A DNA stretch of 64,000 bases, from NCBI GenBank assembly GCA_023159155.1, contig JAJNNX010000019.1:248001-312000 (forward strand). The letters are read 5' to 3'. Numbering within the stretch: the stretch's first letter is position 1; every line of letters begins with the position of its first letter. The notes under the pieces were generated by a model. The model did not search any database, was not told the origin of the DNA, and saw nothing but the letters and a program-made list of their open reading frames with translations. Both the position numbers and the translations under genes were made by a program. Shown here piece after piece: positions 45,179 to 57,305 of the stretch. This DNA comes from Ustulina deusta (lineage: Eukaryota; Ascomycota; Sordariomycetes; Xylariales; Xylariaceae).

Positions 45179-46040
45179 CTATAACAGAAGCAACAACACT
45201 AATAAGATAATTAAGACTGTGATGAGGACCGCGATGCAGCAGCTGCTATACCGATCTTCGTTGCGCCGCATCACGTATCCCAGTTTCTGCATACCTGTCT
45301 GCAGCCTTCCGCCCACGCGGTCCGCAAGGTTATCGACATGTTCCAGCATCTCGTGCTGTTCTTCCAGCTCGCGCCCCATGTCGTCCGCCTGCCGCCGCAG
45401 GTTGCCGACGGTGACAAATACCCCGTCAAGCTGCTGGTCCTGCTCGCGCATCATATGCAGCTGCTGGCGGTGCTCGAACTCGGCGTAGTTGTCGTCGCCC
45501 TGGGCAGAGCCGGCTTCGTCGAGGGCGAAGGCGCTAGGAGGCGGCAGGTCTTCATTCGCTGCCGCCCTGGCTGCGGCCGCTGCTTTTGAACCCGGAGGGC
45601 CGGAGGAGGAAACGAGCGCGGAGGTTTGACGCGCCAATTCCTCGCGCATGTCCTCGACCTCGCCGCCCACCTCGTCGACTAGCTTCTTCCGCCGCGACAT
45701 CTCGTGCGCGGAGAGCCCATAGTGCGAGGGGTCGGACTCGACGGCGCGCACGGATTCGACGAGGTCGGCGAGGTCTTCGGCGAGTGCGGAAAGCGCGGAT
45801 TCGAGGTCGGAGCGCGCCGAGGCGACTTCGGGAGATTGGGCGGGCGTGCTGCTGAGACTGCGGATGCGGAGATACGAGGCGAAAAGCGGTCGGGCGTTCT
45901 GCATCTGCGCAAGGACATCTCTATGTGTTTAGGGCGGTTGGCATTGCTATCAGACAGACCAGTTGGATTGTGGTGGGAAGAGGCGTTGCGTACTGTTGGA
46001 CCTGGAGGAACGGATCCTCCTCGTTGATCGAGGACATCAT
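45179..46040 (-). CDS. TLG1: Tlg1-like t-SNARE (syntaxin-6/10 family)
   Basis: Two exons on the minus strand (46040..45994 and 45920..45179) encode 262 residues. The splice gives MMSSINEEDPFLQVQQDVLA, the typical start of the family; the second ATG may be used. An N-terminal helical region (LRIRSLSST onwards) precedes a SNARE motif in the C-terminal half, with the Q-layer region in DQQLDGVFVTVGNLRRQADDM. A C-terminal membrane anchor (CCIAVLITVLIILLVLLLLL) ends the protein, so the N-terminus is cytosolic. Tlg1 acts in retrograde traffic from endosomes to the late Golgi with Tlg2 and Vti1. The gene is divergent from the METTL25-like gene across about 410 bases. Confidence 0.88.
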
Positions 46041-46451
46041 CCTGCCGGCTTGGAGCTTTGCGCGATCATCTAATGACTACATCTGTGCTCTCGCATCCAT
46101 TTTCCGACAACTGCTGTGGCGTGGGGGGGAAGCGTTCGCTGGATAAGTAGGTATGTGTGTTGGACAGACTGCGAAGGTTATATGTATGTAAGTACAGGGG
46201 AGATTCTGCGAGGCTGCTAGGTATGTAGGTACTTAAGGTAGGTAGGTAGGTACATGTATGCTCCTGAGATCTGCAATGACGTGTGGACAGACGGCCAGGT
46301 CTGCCAGCTGACAACAGCGGACAGTCCTCTGGCTGAAGCATGTGAATTAGAATTTCTTGTGCGGTGCTTTGACAATTCCGAGGAGACTAAATACCCTACC
46401 TAACCTATCATTCATGCGTCGCAAATGCGATGCTGACGGAAGAGGCAGAAG
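46041..46451. other. Divergent promoter, TLG1-like and METTL25-like genes
   Basis: The stretch carries a perfect TAGG run (about 46218-46234) and other GTAGGTA copies near 46150 and 46200. No gene is seen. Confidence 0.5.
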
Positions 46452-48239
46452 ATGGTACCACCTAAACCTTTGCCTTTCGCTGACTGCTGGGCTACCCCAG
46501 AAGAGTACGTCGACAATCTTCTGCAATTTGTGACTACCTCGGCCACATTCCAGGTTCTGTGTGGTGGTGTGCACGTCCTAGACTTCTTCACTAGTGAACC
46601 TGGACTTTTTAGTTCCGTGGTGCCCGACGAGTGGCAGCCATGGCTTCTTCAGTGCGATAGCATGAGGTTGTTGGACATTCTTATGAGGGAAGATGTGGAC
46701 TCACTTCCGGATCCCCAACCGCCAGCGAGCCTGTCAAGGTACATCAAGGATATTAGAAAATTCTCCTTAGCTCGAGAGTTCTCTTCGAGGGAGGAAAAAC
46801 TCCCAAAGTTGACATGGCAGATGTCAGTTGGCATGAAGCCAAAGAAGATACACGAAGTAAGAAACTTCGCAGACTATGTGGACCAGCTAGCCAGTGACAT
46901 GGAGTCCGAGTTTGACAACAGCATCACGCACTTCGTCGACTTTGGCAGTGGTCAGAACTACCTCGGCAGAGCGCTGGCGAGTGCTCCTTATAACAAGCAA
47001 ATTATCGCTGTTGAGGGGAGAGAACACAACATAGCCGGTGCTAAAGAGCTCGACATGATAGCAGGCATCGCAGAGAAGCCTAAGATAATGAGAAACAAGA
47101 AACTCTGGATGCAACAGCTCGATAGTATGGCCCCTGAGGATCAACGGGATGAGCGGGCATTAAAGAGAGCCGCCAAAGTCATAAAAACGTCCCAAGATTA
47201 CGCCGTTGATTTCAGACCTCGGAAAGAATTCGAGGCCATATATGCCCCCGAGGAAGGCAAAGGATTTATACGCTACATAGAAGGGCGGTTGGAATCTGGC
47301 GACCTTACAGATGTCATTAATCAATTACAAAGCACTCACCTGGAGCCAGTTGCAACACAGATGGATCTCAGATTAATGGCAATCTCCATTCACTCATGTG
47401 GGAATCTTTCGCACCACGGTATCCGCTCACTGATCCTCAACCCAGCCGTCCAGGCCATCGCAATCGTGGGCTGTTGCTACAACCTATTAACCGAGAAACT
47501 TGGGCCGCCGACCTATAAGCATCCTTATATGCGGCCTAGTCTTCAAGCTCTCAATGGCCGTGTAATTAGGGAATCAGCTAAATACGATCCTCACGGCTTT
47601 CCCCTGAGCAATCGCTTGTGTGCCTATCGAGACGATGGCATCCGTCTGAACATTACTGCTCGGATGATGGCGTGTCAGGCTCCACATAACTGGACAGAAG
47701 CTGAGAGTGATGCCTTTTTCACTCGGCATTTCTTTCGTGCTGTCTTGCAGAGGATTTTTCTCGACAGGGGAGTCATCTCGAAGGTCCATCACGATGGCAC
47801 ACAGGCAGAGGATAGAACGGGCGACTCTGCCCACAGTCCGTTCAACGTGAGCACCAATCCCGTCATTCTCGGGTCACTCAGCAAATCCTGCTATAAATCG
47901 CTGCACGCTTACGTTCGGGGCGCAATCACTAAGCTGACTAGCTCGTCCGATTACCGTGAGCAGCGGGACATCATAGAGGAAAGAATGAGTGACATCACCG
48001 ACGAAGAGATTGCGAAATATGAACGCCAGTACGGACCCCGCAAGAGGGAGCTCAGCGCTGTCTGGACGTTGATGGCGTTTAGCGCCGTCGTTGTCGAGTC
48101 TTTAATCGTCACCGACCGGTGGCTTTTCCTAGGAGAGCACCCCGACTTGGTACAGGACGCCTGGGTTGAAACTGTATTCGACTATCGCCAAAGCCCGAGG
48201 AACCTAGTTGTCGTTGGTGTCAAGAGGCGGAAGCCCTGA
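46452..48239 (+). CDS. METTL25-like methyltransferase-domain protein
   Basis: A single exon encodes 595 residues. A class-I methyltransferase motif I is seen at residues 161-170 (FVDFGSGQNY), with preceding KKIHEVRNFADYV typical of the METTL25/RRNAD1 family. An AISIHSCGNLSHHGIR segment and VGCCYNLLTEK follow, and a C-terminal block KYERQYGPRKRELSAVWTLM is also family-like. The length (595) fits METTL25 proteins. They are predicted S-adenosylmethionine-dependent methyltransferases; family members act on rRNA or protein, but the fungal substrate is not known. The gene has no introns, unlike most core genes in the window. Identity of the fold is strong; the substrate is unassigned. Confidence 0.85.
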   Translation: MVPPKPLPFADCWATPEEYVDNLLQFVTTSATFQVLCGGVHVLDFFTSEPGLFSSVVPDEWQPWLLQCDSMRLLDILMREDVDSLPDPQPPASLSRYIKDIRKFSLAREFSSREEKLPKLTWQMSVGMKPKKIHEVRNFADYVDQLASDMESEFDNSITHFVDFGSGQNYLGRALASAPYNKQIIAVEGREHNIAGAKELDMIAGIAEKPKIMRNKKLWMQQLDSMAPEDQRDERALKRAAKVIKTSQDYAVDFRPRKEFEAIYAPEEGKGFIRYIEGRLESGDLTDVINQLQSTHLEPVATQMDLRLMAISIHSCGNLSHHGIRSLILNPAVQAIAIVGCCYNLLTEKLGPPTYKHPYMRPSLQALNGRVIRESAKYDPHGFPLSNRLCAYRDDGIRLNITARMMACQAPHNWTEAESDAFFTRHFFRAVLQRIFLDRGVISKVHHDGTQAEDRTGDSAHSPFNVSTNPVILGSLSKSCYKSLHAYVRGAITKLTSSSDYREQRDIIEERMSDITDEEIAKYERQYGPRKRELSAVWTLMAFSAVVVESLIVTDRWLFLGEHPDLVQDAWVETVFDYRQSPRNLVVVGVKRRKP

Positions 48240-50063
48240 CGCCGCCAGAATAATCCAATCCTACTTCCTCACTCGAAGAGACGTTGTCAGCGGCCAATAA
48301 TAGAAGCCTCACCTGATGTTACTTATCTTGGCTTGGCTTGGAGCTAGGCGTTAGGAGCTATGTAACTCGTCAAAACAACATAAAACTCCTATCAATGACT
48401 GGTCATTATCTTGCTTTTGGAGCCATCTAAGTGTCCCCGCAAAATGATACGTAACTGATCATTTGACCCCATGCATGAACCTGCATATGGGCAAGATTAT
48501 TGGCCGAGATGGCTGATCCAAGCAATTGGTACTTCTACCTTCTTTGGTATGGGACAATACGTAAAGACATTCCCTCACCGTCTTCAGCTCGCCGACAATG
48601 GGGACCGTGGCGTCGGTATCAGATACTGGACGTGTTCTTTTTGCTACAACATCCTCAACGACATATTTAGTTTGATGGATAAGCCGCAATTCGACTAAGA
48701 TCCTAGACAACGATCTGCCAAGGCCGTAATAAGCCGTGATTGGCACGACACCTTAGGTTACCTGGGCCTCTTCTCGCCTTCACAAGTGTTCACAATGCCA
48801 GCAATAATGGGGATGATGATACCATACTGTGGGAAATGCATCCCGCGCCTGCATCCTGGCCCTTGCAGCGGGGAAACCTTACAGCAGCCGTATATCAGGC
48901 CATAAACCAGCGAAACGGGCCAAAGTTGGTGGCATTGCCAGCGAAGCGTACCGTACGTAGTACGTGCGTGCCGAGCAGACGCCGGCGGGGTCTTTAACGA
49001 GCACGACCAAGTAGAGTATCGTGAACTGGCGGGCGAAACCCCCAATCCCTACCATGGTGCTGGCAAGATGGTTACATGGACTCGGTTGCGGCATCTCGTG
49101 CTGTCGTGCTGTCGTGCTTTGTTGTTATAGGCGCTGCTTGAGCGGAAGTCGGCACTGAGAATTCCGTCGGCGGCACACATCCTAGGTAGGTATGTATACG
49201 ATACCTAGATCGATAGTCATTGTGTATTGCAACAAATGTCTTACCTACACCACACCATCGCATATCCACTACTTGCTAAAGCCGAGGATATATCAACGGG
49301 CTTCTTCTGGACAGGAAGGCTTGCATCGGCAACTATACTAGCTGAATATGTACCTTGTTGGCTAGGATCCGGACCGGTGTACATCATCTTGGGGGTGGCT
49401 CACAAGGAGCGGCGAGCCATGGCGGGGCAAGGGATGTCGGTATGGTGAGAGTGACTTTTATACTACCTGCCCGGCCACAATCCCCTCTCTACGATGTAGT
49501 AGGTAGCGTATACTAGGTAGGCAGGCAGTGTACACATTCCTAACCTACACTAGTGTACCCAGTCCGCAGGTCTGCACCACTGCTCATACTAACCCCAGGT
49601 AGGCTACTACTCCCACACTCCAGACTTTAGCCTCCCTGGGTGCAGATATTATCACATTGTCATGCAACGAGCCGCTACACTACACTACAATAGACTAGAG
49701 CACAAACTAGAGCTTCGGTGCGGCAGAATGATAGGGCACACTGCGAAGTACTCCAAACAAGCCAGCACCCGAGACTGCATTGCTCGCTCACGAACCCCCA
49801 CGCCGGAAAGGTGGAATAGGCTGTCGACATGGAGAGCATGTAGAGCATGTAGAGTACCTAGGCCACAGCTCCACCGTCTCGCTCGACACTCTATATGCCA
49901 CTCCCTATGCCACCCCATATACCTACAGATTTTATCGCGCGTACTTTAGATGCGTTGCTGCAAGATGCTCCGAAAACGAACTAGGTCACACGCTCGACAG
50001 CCAATACGGCGAGAAGACTGATGACGGGAGTTGCTGCCTTCGCCCCTTACGCGCGCGGTGGCT

Positions 50064-50096
50064 GCGGGATACTTGCGGGATACTTGCGGGATACTC
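50064..50096 (+). repeat. 11-bp tandem repeat GCGGGATACTT x3
   Basis: Three tandem units of GCGGGATACTT (last base C in the third). The unit carries CGGGA every 11 bp, like the array at 38374, though the rest of the unit differs. Confidence 0.9.
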
Positions 50097-50192
50097 TTTT
50101 CAGGACGGCCCAGGGAAGACGCAGATGGCTTGCATGATGTTTTTATGTTATGTGACCCAGGAACAAACATGGCCGGTTCTTGGACGATGCAA

Positions 50193-50229
50193 TGACGACG
50201 ATGACGATGGCGATGGCGATGGCGATGGT
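50193..50229 (+). repeat. GATGGC/GACGAT microsatellite
   Basis: Degenerate GACGAT units pass into (GATGGC)n-like units in non-coding DNA. Confidence 0.8.
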
Positions 50230-51322
50230 ATTTATTAAGGCCAGCAACTTGCCGATCTCCCTAACCCCCTTAGCCTCTCTGACCTCCCCGTCTCGACCCT
50301 TAGGCCGGTTTTAGAGCACCGGTCTGTCGCCGCAGTCCGTCGCCGCAGTCCAGCCCAGTCCAGTCCAGTCCCACGCACCAGTCCCAGTCCCAGTCTCTCT
50401 ACACGCACCGCTGCAACCGACCAGTCAACCAACCAATACTTAAGCTTCCGTGCCCCTCACATCACATTGCAGTAACAAACCCATCTCGCCCATTTCAGCC
50501 CCTTGCCCGTGGTGTTGTATACATCCGACACCGTCGTCCAAGGAAAGCTCTGCTTTCGGCGCTCTGCAGGTGCTGCGACATTGCAGCCGCATTTCACCAA
50601 CACGGGCGAGCAACCACGACAAAACACATCTTCATGGCACTGTGCAACAATGCCAATGCCGTGCCGATCCATCTAAACTCCACCGTTCAGAGTCCAAGTG
50701 GTGCCAACCATGCTGCGGTATTTGCGCTGACTCGACAAGCTTTGTCGTGAGGAGGCTCGATTGCCATCTTAACCTTTCTCTGCTCTCTAGCGCAAGACTA
50801 CCGGACTAGTATACTCGGTAGGTTTACAGTTTGCGCGCACGCCGAAACCATCTTGCTCCTGTGCGTTCCCTTCAGCCTCCGAATTCTTTTCCTATATCTT
50901 CAGGAGGTCTTAGACTACACTAGCCTAACCTTGCCATTCGTGTCCACAGAAGCTCCGATTACAGCCCTATCTGCCGTGGTAGCTATATCAGTTGACTCAT
51001 TTCTCTTATACGCCACCACCACGACGCCGGCGCCGGTCTAAGCACGACACTTACTTGTCTGGCTGCTGTCCTTTCTGCCAACAACAAAGAAATATGGGAT
51101 TTCGAGTTTCGAGTTTCGAGTCACTGCGGATCTTACAAAGCAACACCTCCGATCTGGGGCGGGTTCCAATTCCATCTGCCTTCACCAATCACCATCTACA
51201 CCGGTATTTCAATAGGGAAACCCCGTCCGTGCCCTTACGAGGCGCTTCCGACCTTCGGGGATCGGTCACCAGCGCTCGGCACCAATTGAAGCGCACGGCA
51301 GCTTCAATTCAACATTGACATT

Positions 51323-52738
51323 ATGAATGCCCAAATATCATTCCTGGTGAGCAATTTTCCCGTCATTTCTCGTTTTTTTTTTCTGCCCGTCATTTTGAAG
51401 CGAAGCTGGTGGGAGCCACTCGTGTTCGGTGACAAGTCCGTTTGTGACTGCGGGGGAAACCTTCTGTCACATTACCTATCACATCCAAGGCCGCAAGGCA
51501 GTTTCGGCATGTAAGCAGTAGAGCCGGCCGGGCCGTCATTCACAGCAGCAGCAGCAATGTAGACACAGTCGAATACTGACGAGTACATCTATTAGGAGGG
51601 GACCTTCAGCCTAGTACATATTCCTCTAGACTTATACCCAACTTTTCTGCAGCCCATATTACAGGTTCTTCTGCCTCAGGGGGCTGGGGATGCTTGTGCC
51701 ACCAACGGGGATGAAGGGCTCGGCATCGATGCGAGGCATGCGTTTCTCAATATTAGCATAACGCCTATCGAATGCTCGGTCGTGTGCCACAGCAACTGGG
51801 CCAAGACGGTCTTTGAGCCTGTCGTCAACCGGCTACCGCGCGATGTTGCAAAACGGGTCACAATATCGAAAGACGCCTACTTGGTCCTCTCCGTCATTAG
51901 TGCAGGGATGGATGCAGGGAATCGTGTCATGGAGCTAACGTCGCCCCTGGCGCTAGCGGGTATCCCGATTCTTTTTATCACAACGTATTACTCGGACTTC
52001 ATACTGGTGCCCAAAAAGAAGAAAGACACAGTTGTGCAAGCCTTGTTGGCTCGGGGGTTTGAATGCATCGAGGATGAGGAGTCCTACGTATCACCGACCG
52101 TCATGTCACATGGTCGGGCAAAGAGCCAAGGCAGCGAACCACCTTCGACACCGCCACCGTCCAGCGTCGCGGAATTACAAAAGAGGACTTTCGACCTCCT
52201 TAAGAAGCGAAACGTGATCCCATATACCTGTGACGGCCTCAGCCTTGTCCAATGTTCCGGTCGGGATGTATCTGAGCTGATCGACTTCAGTAGTCGACGA
52301 CAACATCTAGGCTGGCAGACAACTAACAATGGGCACAGGACTAGCTGGCTCGATAACATGGATACGAAGCTGTATACAAGCCTTATCGCAGCTCTGGCTG
52401 GCCAACCTAAATTCTTGTCTATTACATTAGCGCTAGAGGATGCTCCCTCTTTGTTATTAGACAAGACGCTTCTCAACATCTTCGGCGACTCTCTAGTCGG
52501 TGACACCGAAGGTGACCTTGTACCCATCTTTCTCGATCTCGTCAACCTACCGCTCGAAGCCACAGGAATCGTCTCGGGTGTGGCCGGCAAGCTCGTTGAC
52601 GAGATGCGCATGACAGAGACGGGCGTCAGCGCCGAGTTATCGTATCTCTCGACCGCGCGTGCGGGTGCTGTGATATTGTCCAACGAGCAATCAATGAAGG
52701 CCCTGGATGTGCTGAAACCACTCCTCGAGAAAGAATAA
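51323..52738 (+). CDS. CASTOR/GATS-like ACT-domain protein
   Basis: Two exons (51323..51346 and 51596..52738) encode 388 residues. The first exon is only 24 nt and encodes MNAQISFL; splicing to EGTFSLVHIPLDLYP gives a family-like N-terminus. Hydrophobic beta strands such as YLVLSVISAGMDAG, SPLALAGIPILFITTYYSDFILVP and a second ACT-like unit (ARAGAVILSNEQSMKAL) support paired ACT domains. An acidic, Pro-rich linker lies between them. The closest animal proteins are the CASTOR1 arginine sensors, which bind an amino acid between ACT domains and regulate TORC1 through GATOR2. Whether the fungal protein senses arginine or another metabolite is not known. Confidence 0.75.
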
Positions 52739-54838
52739 GAGGAAAGACATTTGAATGGATGGCGTGTTTCTTTGTACAAACCACGACTAGGTTTTCTTCG
52801 CTAGTTAGGAGACGTTGGAACGAAAACCATACCACGGACTCGACTACGACTTACGACTATCCATGACTTACACATTGTCCAAAACTTCAGGCGTGGCGTA
52901 GCGGAGATGGGGTGGAACTTTTGATATCATGGGAAGGCGAATTTCCTGCATCGGGAGGCATCGTGAGGCTTGTGTCTCAAGCCACAAAAAAACTCTTTGG
53001 TTCATGTGCATATTATCAGGCGTTTTCTGAACAGAGCTCGCGGTTGGATCTTAGGGGGAGTACCAAAAGAAGTTACTTGACTAACGTCATATCTGGCTAT
53101 ATGGGGTGATATTCGGTTCAACTGGCTGCCTTGGGTTAGGTAGTCAGTCGGACGTGACCCGCGCTCCCGCTGCTTTGTACTAGTATATTAACATACTCTG
53201 CCTTGGATACCAATTGTTGGATTGCATCTAGGTTCTCGAAATTCATCCTGCTTATCCTTTTTCGCTTTCCTTTTTTATTTTTATTTTTATTTTTTTGCCG
53301 ATTCATCGAATTCTGTTCAAAAGATGACATCTGCAAACTGGGCATGGATCGAAATCCTTTATTTTTTTTCGCAAGACTCTCCGGAAACGTTTTACGGGCG
53401 ATGTGGCCAAGTTACCAAAAATGCGAAAAAGGAGGGGGACCGCCCACGGACGCAATGCAGCGTCACGCAGGTGAAGATTTTGCAGAAAGCGGTAACCCGA
53501 ACACGGGATGTCACCTAGGTTACACCCTGACCGACCTAAGACGCCAACCTTGCCTAGGCGAAAAAAAAGCTTGGGGGGTACAGTAGTGTAGGTAGGTAAT
53601 TTCAAGACAAGGTACGCCGACGGCGCGCTGTCAAGGAAAATAAGGTGAGGTAGCATCTATCTAGGGCATAGCATGACGTGAAGCAGGCCAGGTACCTACC
53701 CGATGTAGCCATCTGCGTTTTATATCACTCGGCCGAGTGGGCGTTGCGGACGGCTTCCGGGGCATGGGGGCGCGAGGGAGGATCCGCGGTTGGACGAACA
53801 GATTGCCCACCCCCGTTCATATCATCATGTACGGTAGGTATGTAGTATGTGCTATGTATGTATGTATGTATGTATGTATGTATGTATGTATGTATGTATG
53901 TATGTATGTATGTATGTATGTATGTATGTCATGCAGGAGGTATGGGTGTCATTGCATCTATAACACGCGATGGACTACCTACATAGTAGCTACCCACCCA
54001 CCCTCCTTTCCCATGTCTTTCTGCAGGCGTGTCTGTCTATACCTCCTGCGTTGCACTACACTGCGCTATCGCGAAGGAAACTAGGTAGATGGGGGACGGG
54101 AGCTAGTGTGTCTTGAATGCGAGGGTCTTTACGGGATCACGGCGAATATCACGCGGTGGGTATCGGTGGTTTCGGAAAAGGCATTCTGCGAGACGGGAGG
54201 AAGTAGCTGAGGTCGATCGATGGCTTGATTTAGTTTCCCTCTAGTGTTTCGAACGAGAGATGCGTTGTATGTAGAATGGGGGGTTACTGTAAGATACCCT
54301 TGGTGTTGTCGGGTAGGACTTCTCCAGGTAGTATGGACTGGGACGTGCTTGTGCCCTATCTTGGTTAACTCTGGGGTCATCTCTCGACGTAAGCGGGGCT
54401 GAGAGAGCGGGATGCGGTATCTACGATGAGTGGTTACGCAATTGTACATGGCCGAACCAACCATCTAGCCGTCATGGAGCACAGGCCGCCGCCGGCCAAT
54501 CTCGACCACGATTCCCTGAAGCATCTATTTGATATTGCTATCGGGGCTAATAGAGGCACGCCTTTCGTCGTCCCTGTTGAAGCTGAGGGATACTACAATA
54601 CTCATCGCCCCCCGGCTAGTCGAGGCCATTCTCCGAGCTTGGAATCGACGGGCTGGCAAGTTTTCGGCGGTAAAAGGGGTTGATTGCATCTTCTCGTCGT
54701 GCATGAGATTCTGCGCCTGCCCAGCGGCGGCTGCATTTGCATCGCAGCAGTGACACGCAGATATCGCGTACCGAAAGTAGGAGAGCAGAGCGTGTGAGAG
54801 GACGCGGGGCAGGAAGAAAACGGCCTCGCCATACCGTA
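52739..54838. other. 2.1-kb intergenic with long TATG microsatellite
   Basis: No gene is supported. It contains a 77-bp TATG microsatellite (53853-53929), a TTTTTATTTTTA patch at about 53270-53297 and TAGGTAGG motifs (53588, 53836). The last about 300 bases are the promoter of the phosphodiesterase gene. Confidence 0.45.
53853..53929 (+). repeat. (TATG)19 microsatellite
   Basis: About nineteen uninterrupted TATG units are visible, the longest simple repeat of the window. Confidence 0.95.
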
Positions 54839-57305
54839 ATGCGCACACCATTTCTCCTCGCCGTCGCTGCGACGCTGCTTGTCGCGAAGGCACAGGCCCA
54901 CCACGCGCTTGGCGGGCTCTTTTCGTCGCAGGCTGGCCCTGGAGCCCAGAAGCCGCTCTTCGATCCCGGCGCTGGCCGCGGTACCCCGGATGTCGACGTA
55001 GCGCCGGATCCGCAGAAGATTCCCGCCTCCTGCGCCGCTTGCGAGGTTCGCTCTCTCTCTCTCTTCCCCTCCACGTGACGCTCGGTGTGTTCGGGACTAA
55101 CAAGAGTCGTGGCATTTTTTTTTTCCATCTAGGCGACGCTTCTCCAACTGAAACTTGCTGCGGCGCGAGGTGACGATGTCTTCGTCGCGCTGGCCTCGAG
55201 AGCGTGTAAGCGACTGAAGGTAAACAAACAAACAAACGAACTACTATCCTTCCGAACGCGTTGGCTGCTTTTGCTGTTTTTGCTTCTTCCCGACAGATCG
55301 AGGGCTCTGTGAGCTGATTGAGCATGGCTTTGTAGATTGCTGATGACGATGTCTGCGAGGGAGCTATTGCTCTCGAAGGACCTATTATCGCGCATAGTCT
55401 CCGTGGTCTGCACCTCGGGTCCAAGACGTCGAGGCTCATCTGCGTCGCGCTCTTTGGCATGTGCTCGTTCCCTGATGTTGAGCAATACCAGGTTTCTTTT
55501 CCTTCGCCGAAGCCGAACGATCGGAGGCCGGAACCAAGTGGGCAGAGACCGCTGCGCGTGGTCCATTATTCGGATATTCAGTAAGTGATTCTCGGGGCGT
55601 TTTCCTAGTTTGACTGCTTTAGAGAGCATAAAGACGCCTTCACGGTTAGAGTCGTATCTCAGAAAGCTGGCGCAGTTTCCGAACACCTTATTCATCGCGC
55701 CTAAATTATAATGATATCTGACTCTGAGGACTGTAGTGTAGATCCCTGGTATACGGAGGGAGCTGATACCAATTGTACGAAGTTCATATGTTGCAGGTAA
55801 GATATATGTTTGGGCTATTTGGTTTATGGGTATTTCTCACCTTTTGGTAGGAACTACTCTGATGAGCCAGCTCCTGGGCATACGTTCCGTCCAGCTGGGC
55901 CGAACGGTGAGCACACATGTGACTCACCAGTAGGCTTGGAAAGGAGCATGTATGAGGCTGTACGAACACTAGTGCCTGATGCCGCCTTCACTATCTTCAC
56001 CGGCGACATCATCGACCACGCAGTATGGAATACTACCATAATACAGAACACACTCGACGTGACCGATGCCTACGACCGGATGGCCACCGCAGGGTTCCTG
56101 GTATACGGAACCGCGGGGAACCACGAGGCGTCGCCGGCGAATTCGTTTCCGCCGCTAGCGGTGAGTTCCTCTATGCAGTGGCTTTACGGCGTCTTGTCCT
56201 CTTCGTGGACGCGATGGGTCGAGGCTCGTGCCGTGAACACGGCGAGGAAGTTTGGCGCGTACTCGACGAAGTATCCCGACGGAAACTTGCGTGTCATATC
56301 ACTTAACACGAATCTTTATTACGTGCATAATTACTGGCTATACGAGGAGCCGATGGAAAAGGATCCAAGCGGACAGCTCGCCTGGTTGATACGCGAGCTA
56401 GACGCAGCCGAGAGGGCCGGCGAGAGGGTGTATATCATCGGGCACATGCCCCCGGGCGCGCGAGATGCGTTCCACGATGCGTCGAATCATTTCGATCAAA
56501 TCGTGAACCGATACGAGGCTACCATCGCCGCGCTATTCTTTGGTATGTCCGGCTTTATATAGTTCCCTATCTCATCCGTGCTTCCCTTGATCGGGTTTCG
56601 CGAGGGGATGTTTCTGATCACATGACCATCGCAGGACACACTCATCTCGACGAGTTTGAGATTTCGTACTCTAACTACAGCCAACAGACCGCCAACAACG
56701 CGGTCGCCGTGTCTTATATCGGGCCCGCCATGACGCCTATGTCGGGCCACCCTGCCTTCCGCGTCTACGACGTAGATCCTGTCACGTTCGGGGTTCTAGA
56801 CATCACGACATACATTGCCAATATGAGCGATCCGGCATTCCAGACAGCGGAGGGGCCAGTCTGGACGAAGTACTATTCAGCGAGGGAAGCATATGGCGTC
56901 CTCGCCAACCCGCCTCTCGCGCCCTTGGGGATGGATGATGACGAGTCGGAGGAAGGGACGCGCGAACTGGACCCTGCATTCTGGCACGAAGTGACTGAAA
57001 TGTTCGAGGAAAACCCAGCCTCTTTTGACAAGTTCATCACGAGGAAGCGCAGGGGCTGGCAGGCGGATGTGTGTGACGGCGATTGTCGGAGCGACGAGAT
57101 ATGTAAGCTTAGAGCCGGGAGAGCACAGGATAATTGCGTGCCGCCCGGTTCTATCCGCCTGACGAATGGGCTCAGTGAGGATCCTCTTACCGCAAAGCTG
57201 GGGGCCCAGGAGTGTGGCGGCTCCGTGCTGGCTGATACATTGGGTGCCCTGGCGGGCGATGCCGAGATGCGCGTGTGGTTGGAGATGCACACGAGTCGGG
57301 GATAA
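54839..57305 (+). CDS. Secreted acid-sphingomyelinase-like phosphodiesterase
   Basis: Six exons (54839..55045, 55133..55219, 55336..55580, 55737..55796, 55851..56542, 56635..57305) encode 653 residues. A signal peptide is seen at residues 1-20 (MRTPFLLAVAATLLVAKAQA). A saposin-B-like Cys-rich region follows (CAACEATLLQLK ... CEGAIALEG ... ICVALFGMC). The metallophosphatase core has D178-I-H180, G251-D252-I-I-D, G289-N-H-E292, H398 in GHMPPG and the G431-H-T-H434 motif. All two-metal ligands are retained. Acid sphingomyelinase relatives cleave sphingomyelin or other phospholipids outside the cell or in the vacuole. The first intron has a rare GTTCGC donor but keeps frame and has CTAAC. The order of domains matches the family; the true lipid substrate is not known. 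Confidence 0.85.

Larger units (their letters stand above)
48240..51322. other. 3.1-kb intergenic with short tandem repeats
   Basis: No gene is supported. It contains an 11-bp tandem repeat (50064-50096), a GATGGC microsatellite (about 50193-50229), a CCAGT-rich tract (about 50345-50395) and TAGGTAGG motifs (49183, 49496, 49515). The last few hundred bases are the promoter and leader of the ACT-domain gene. Confidence 0.45.

Noticed and set aside
54525..55460. Minus-strand frame of 311 codons opposite the phosphodiesterase start
   Set aside because: It is antisense to a gene with a signal peptide and conserved exons, is rich in Arg and Ser, and shows no domain.
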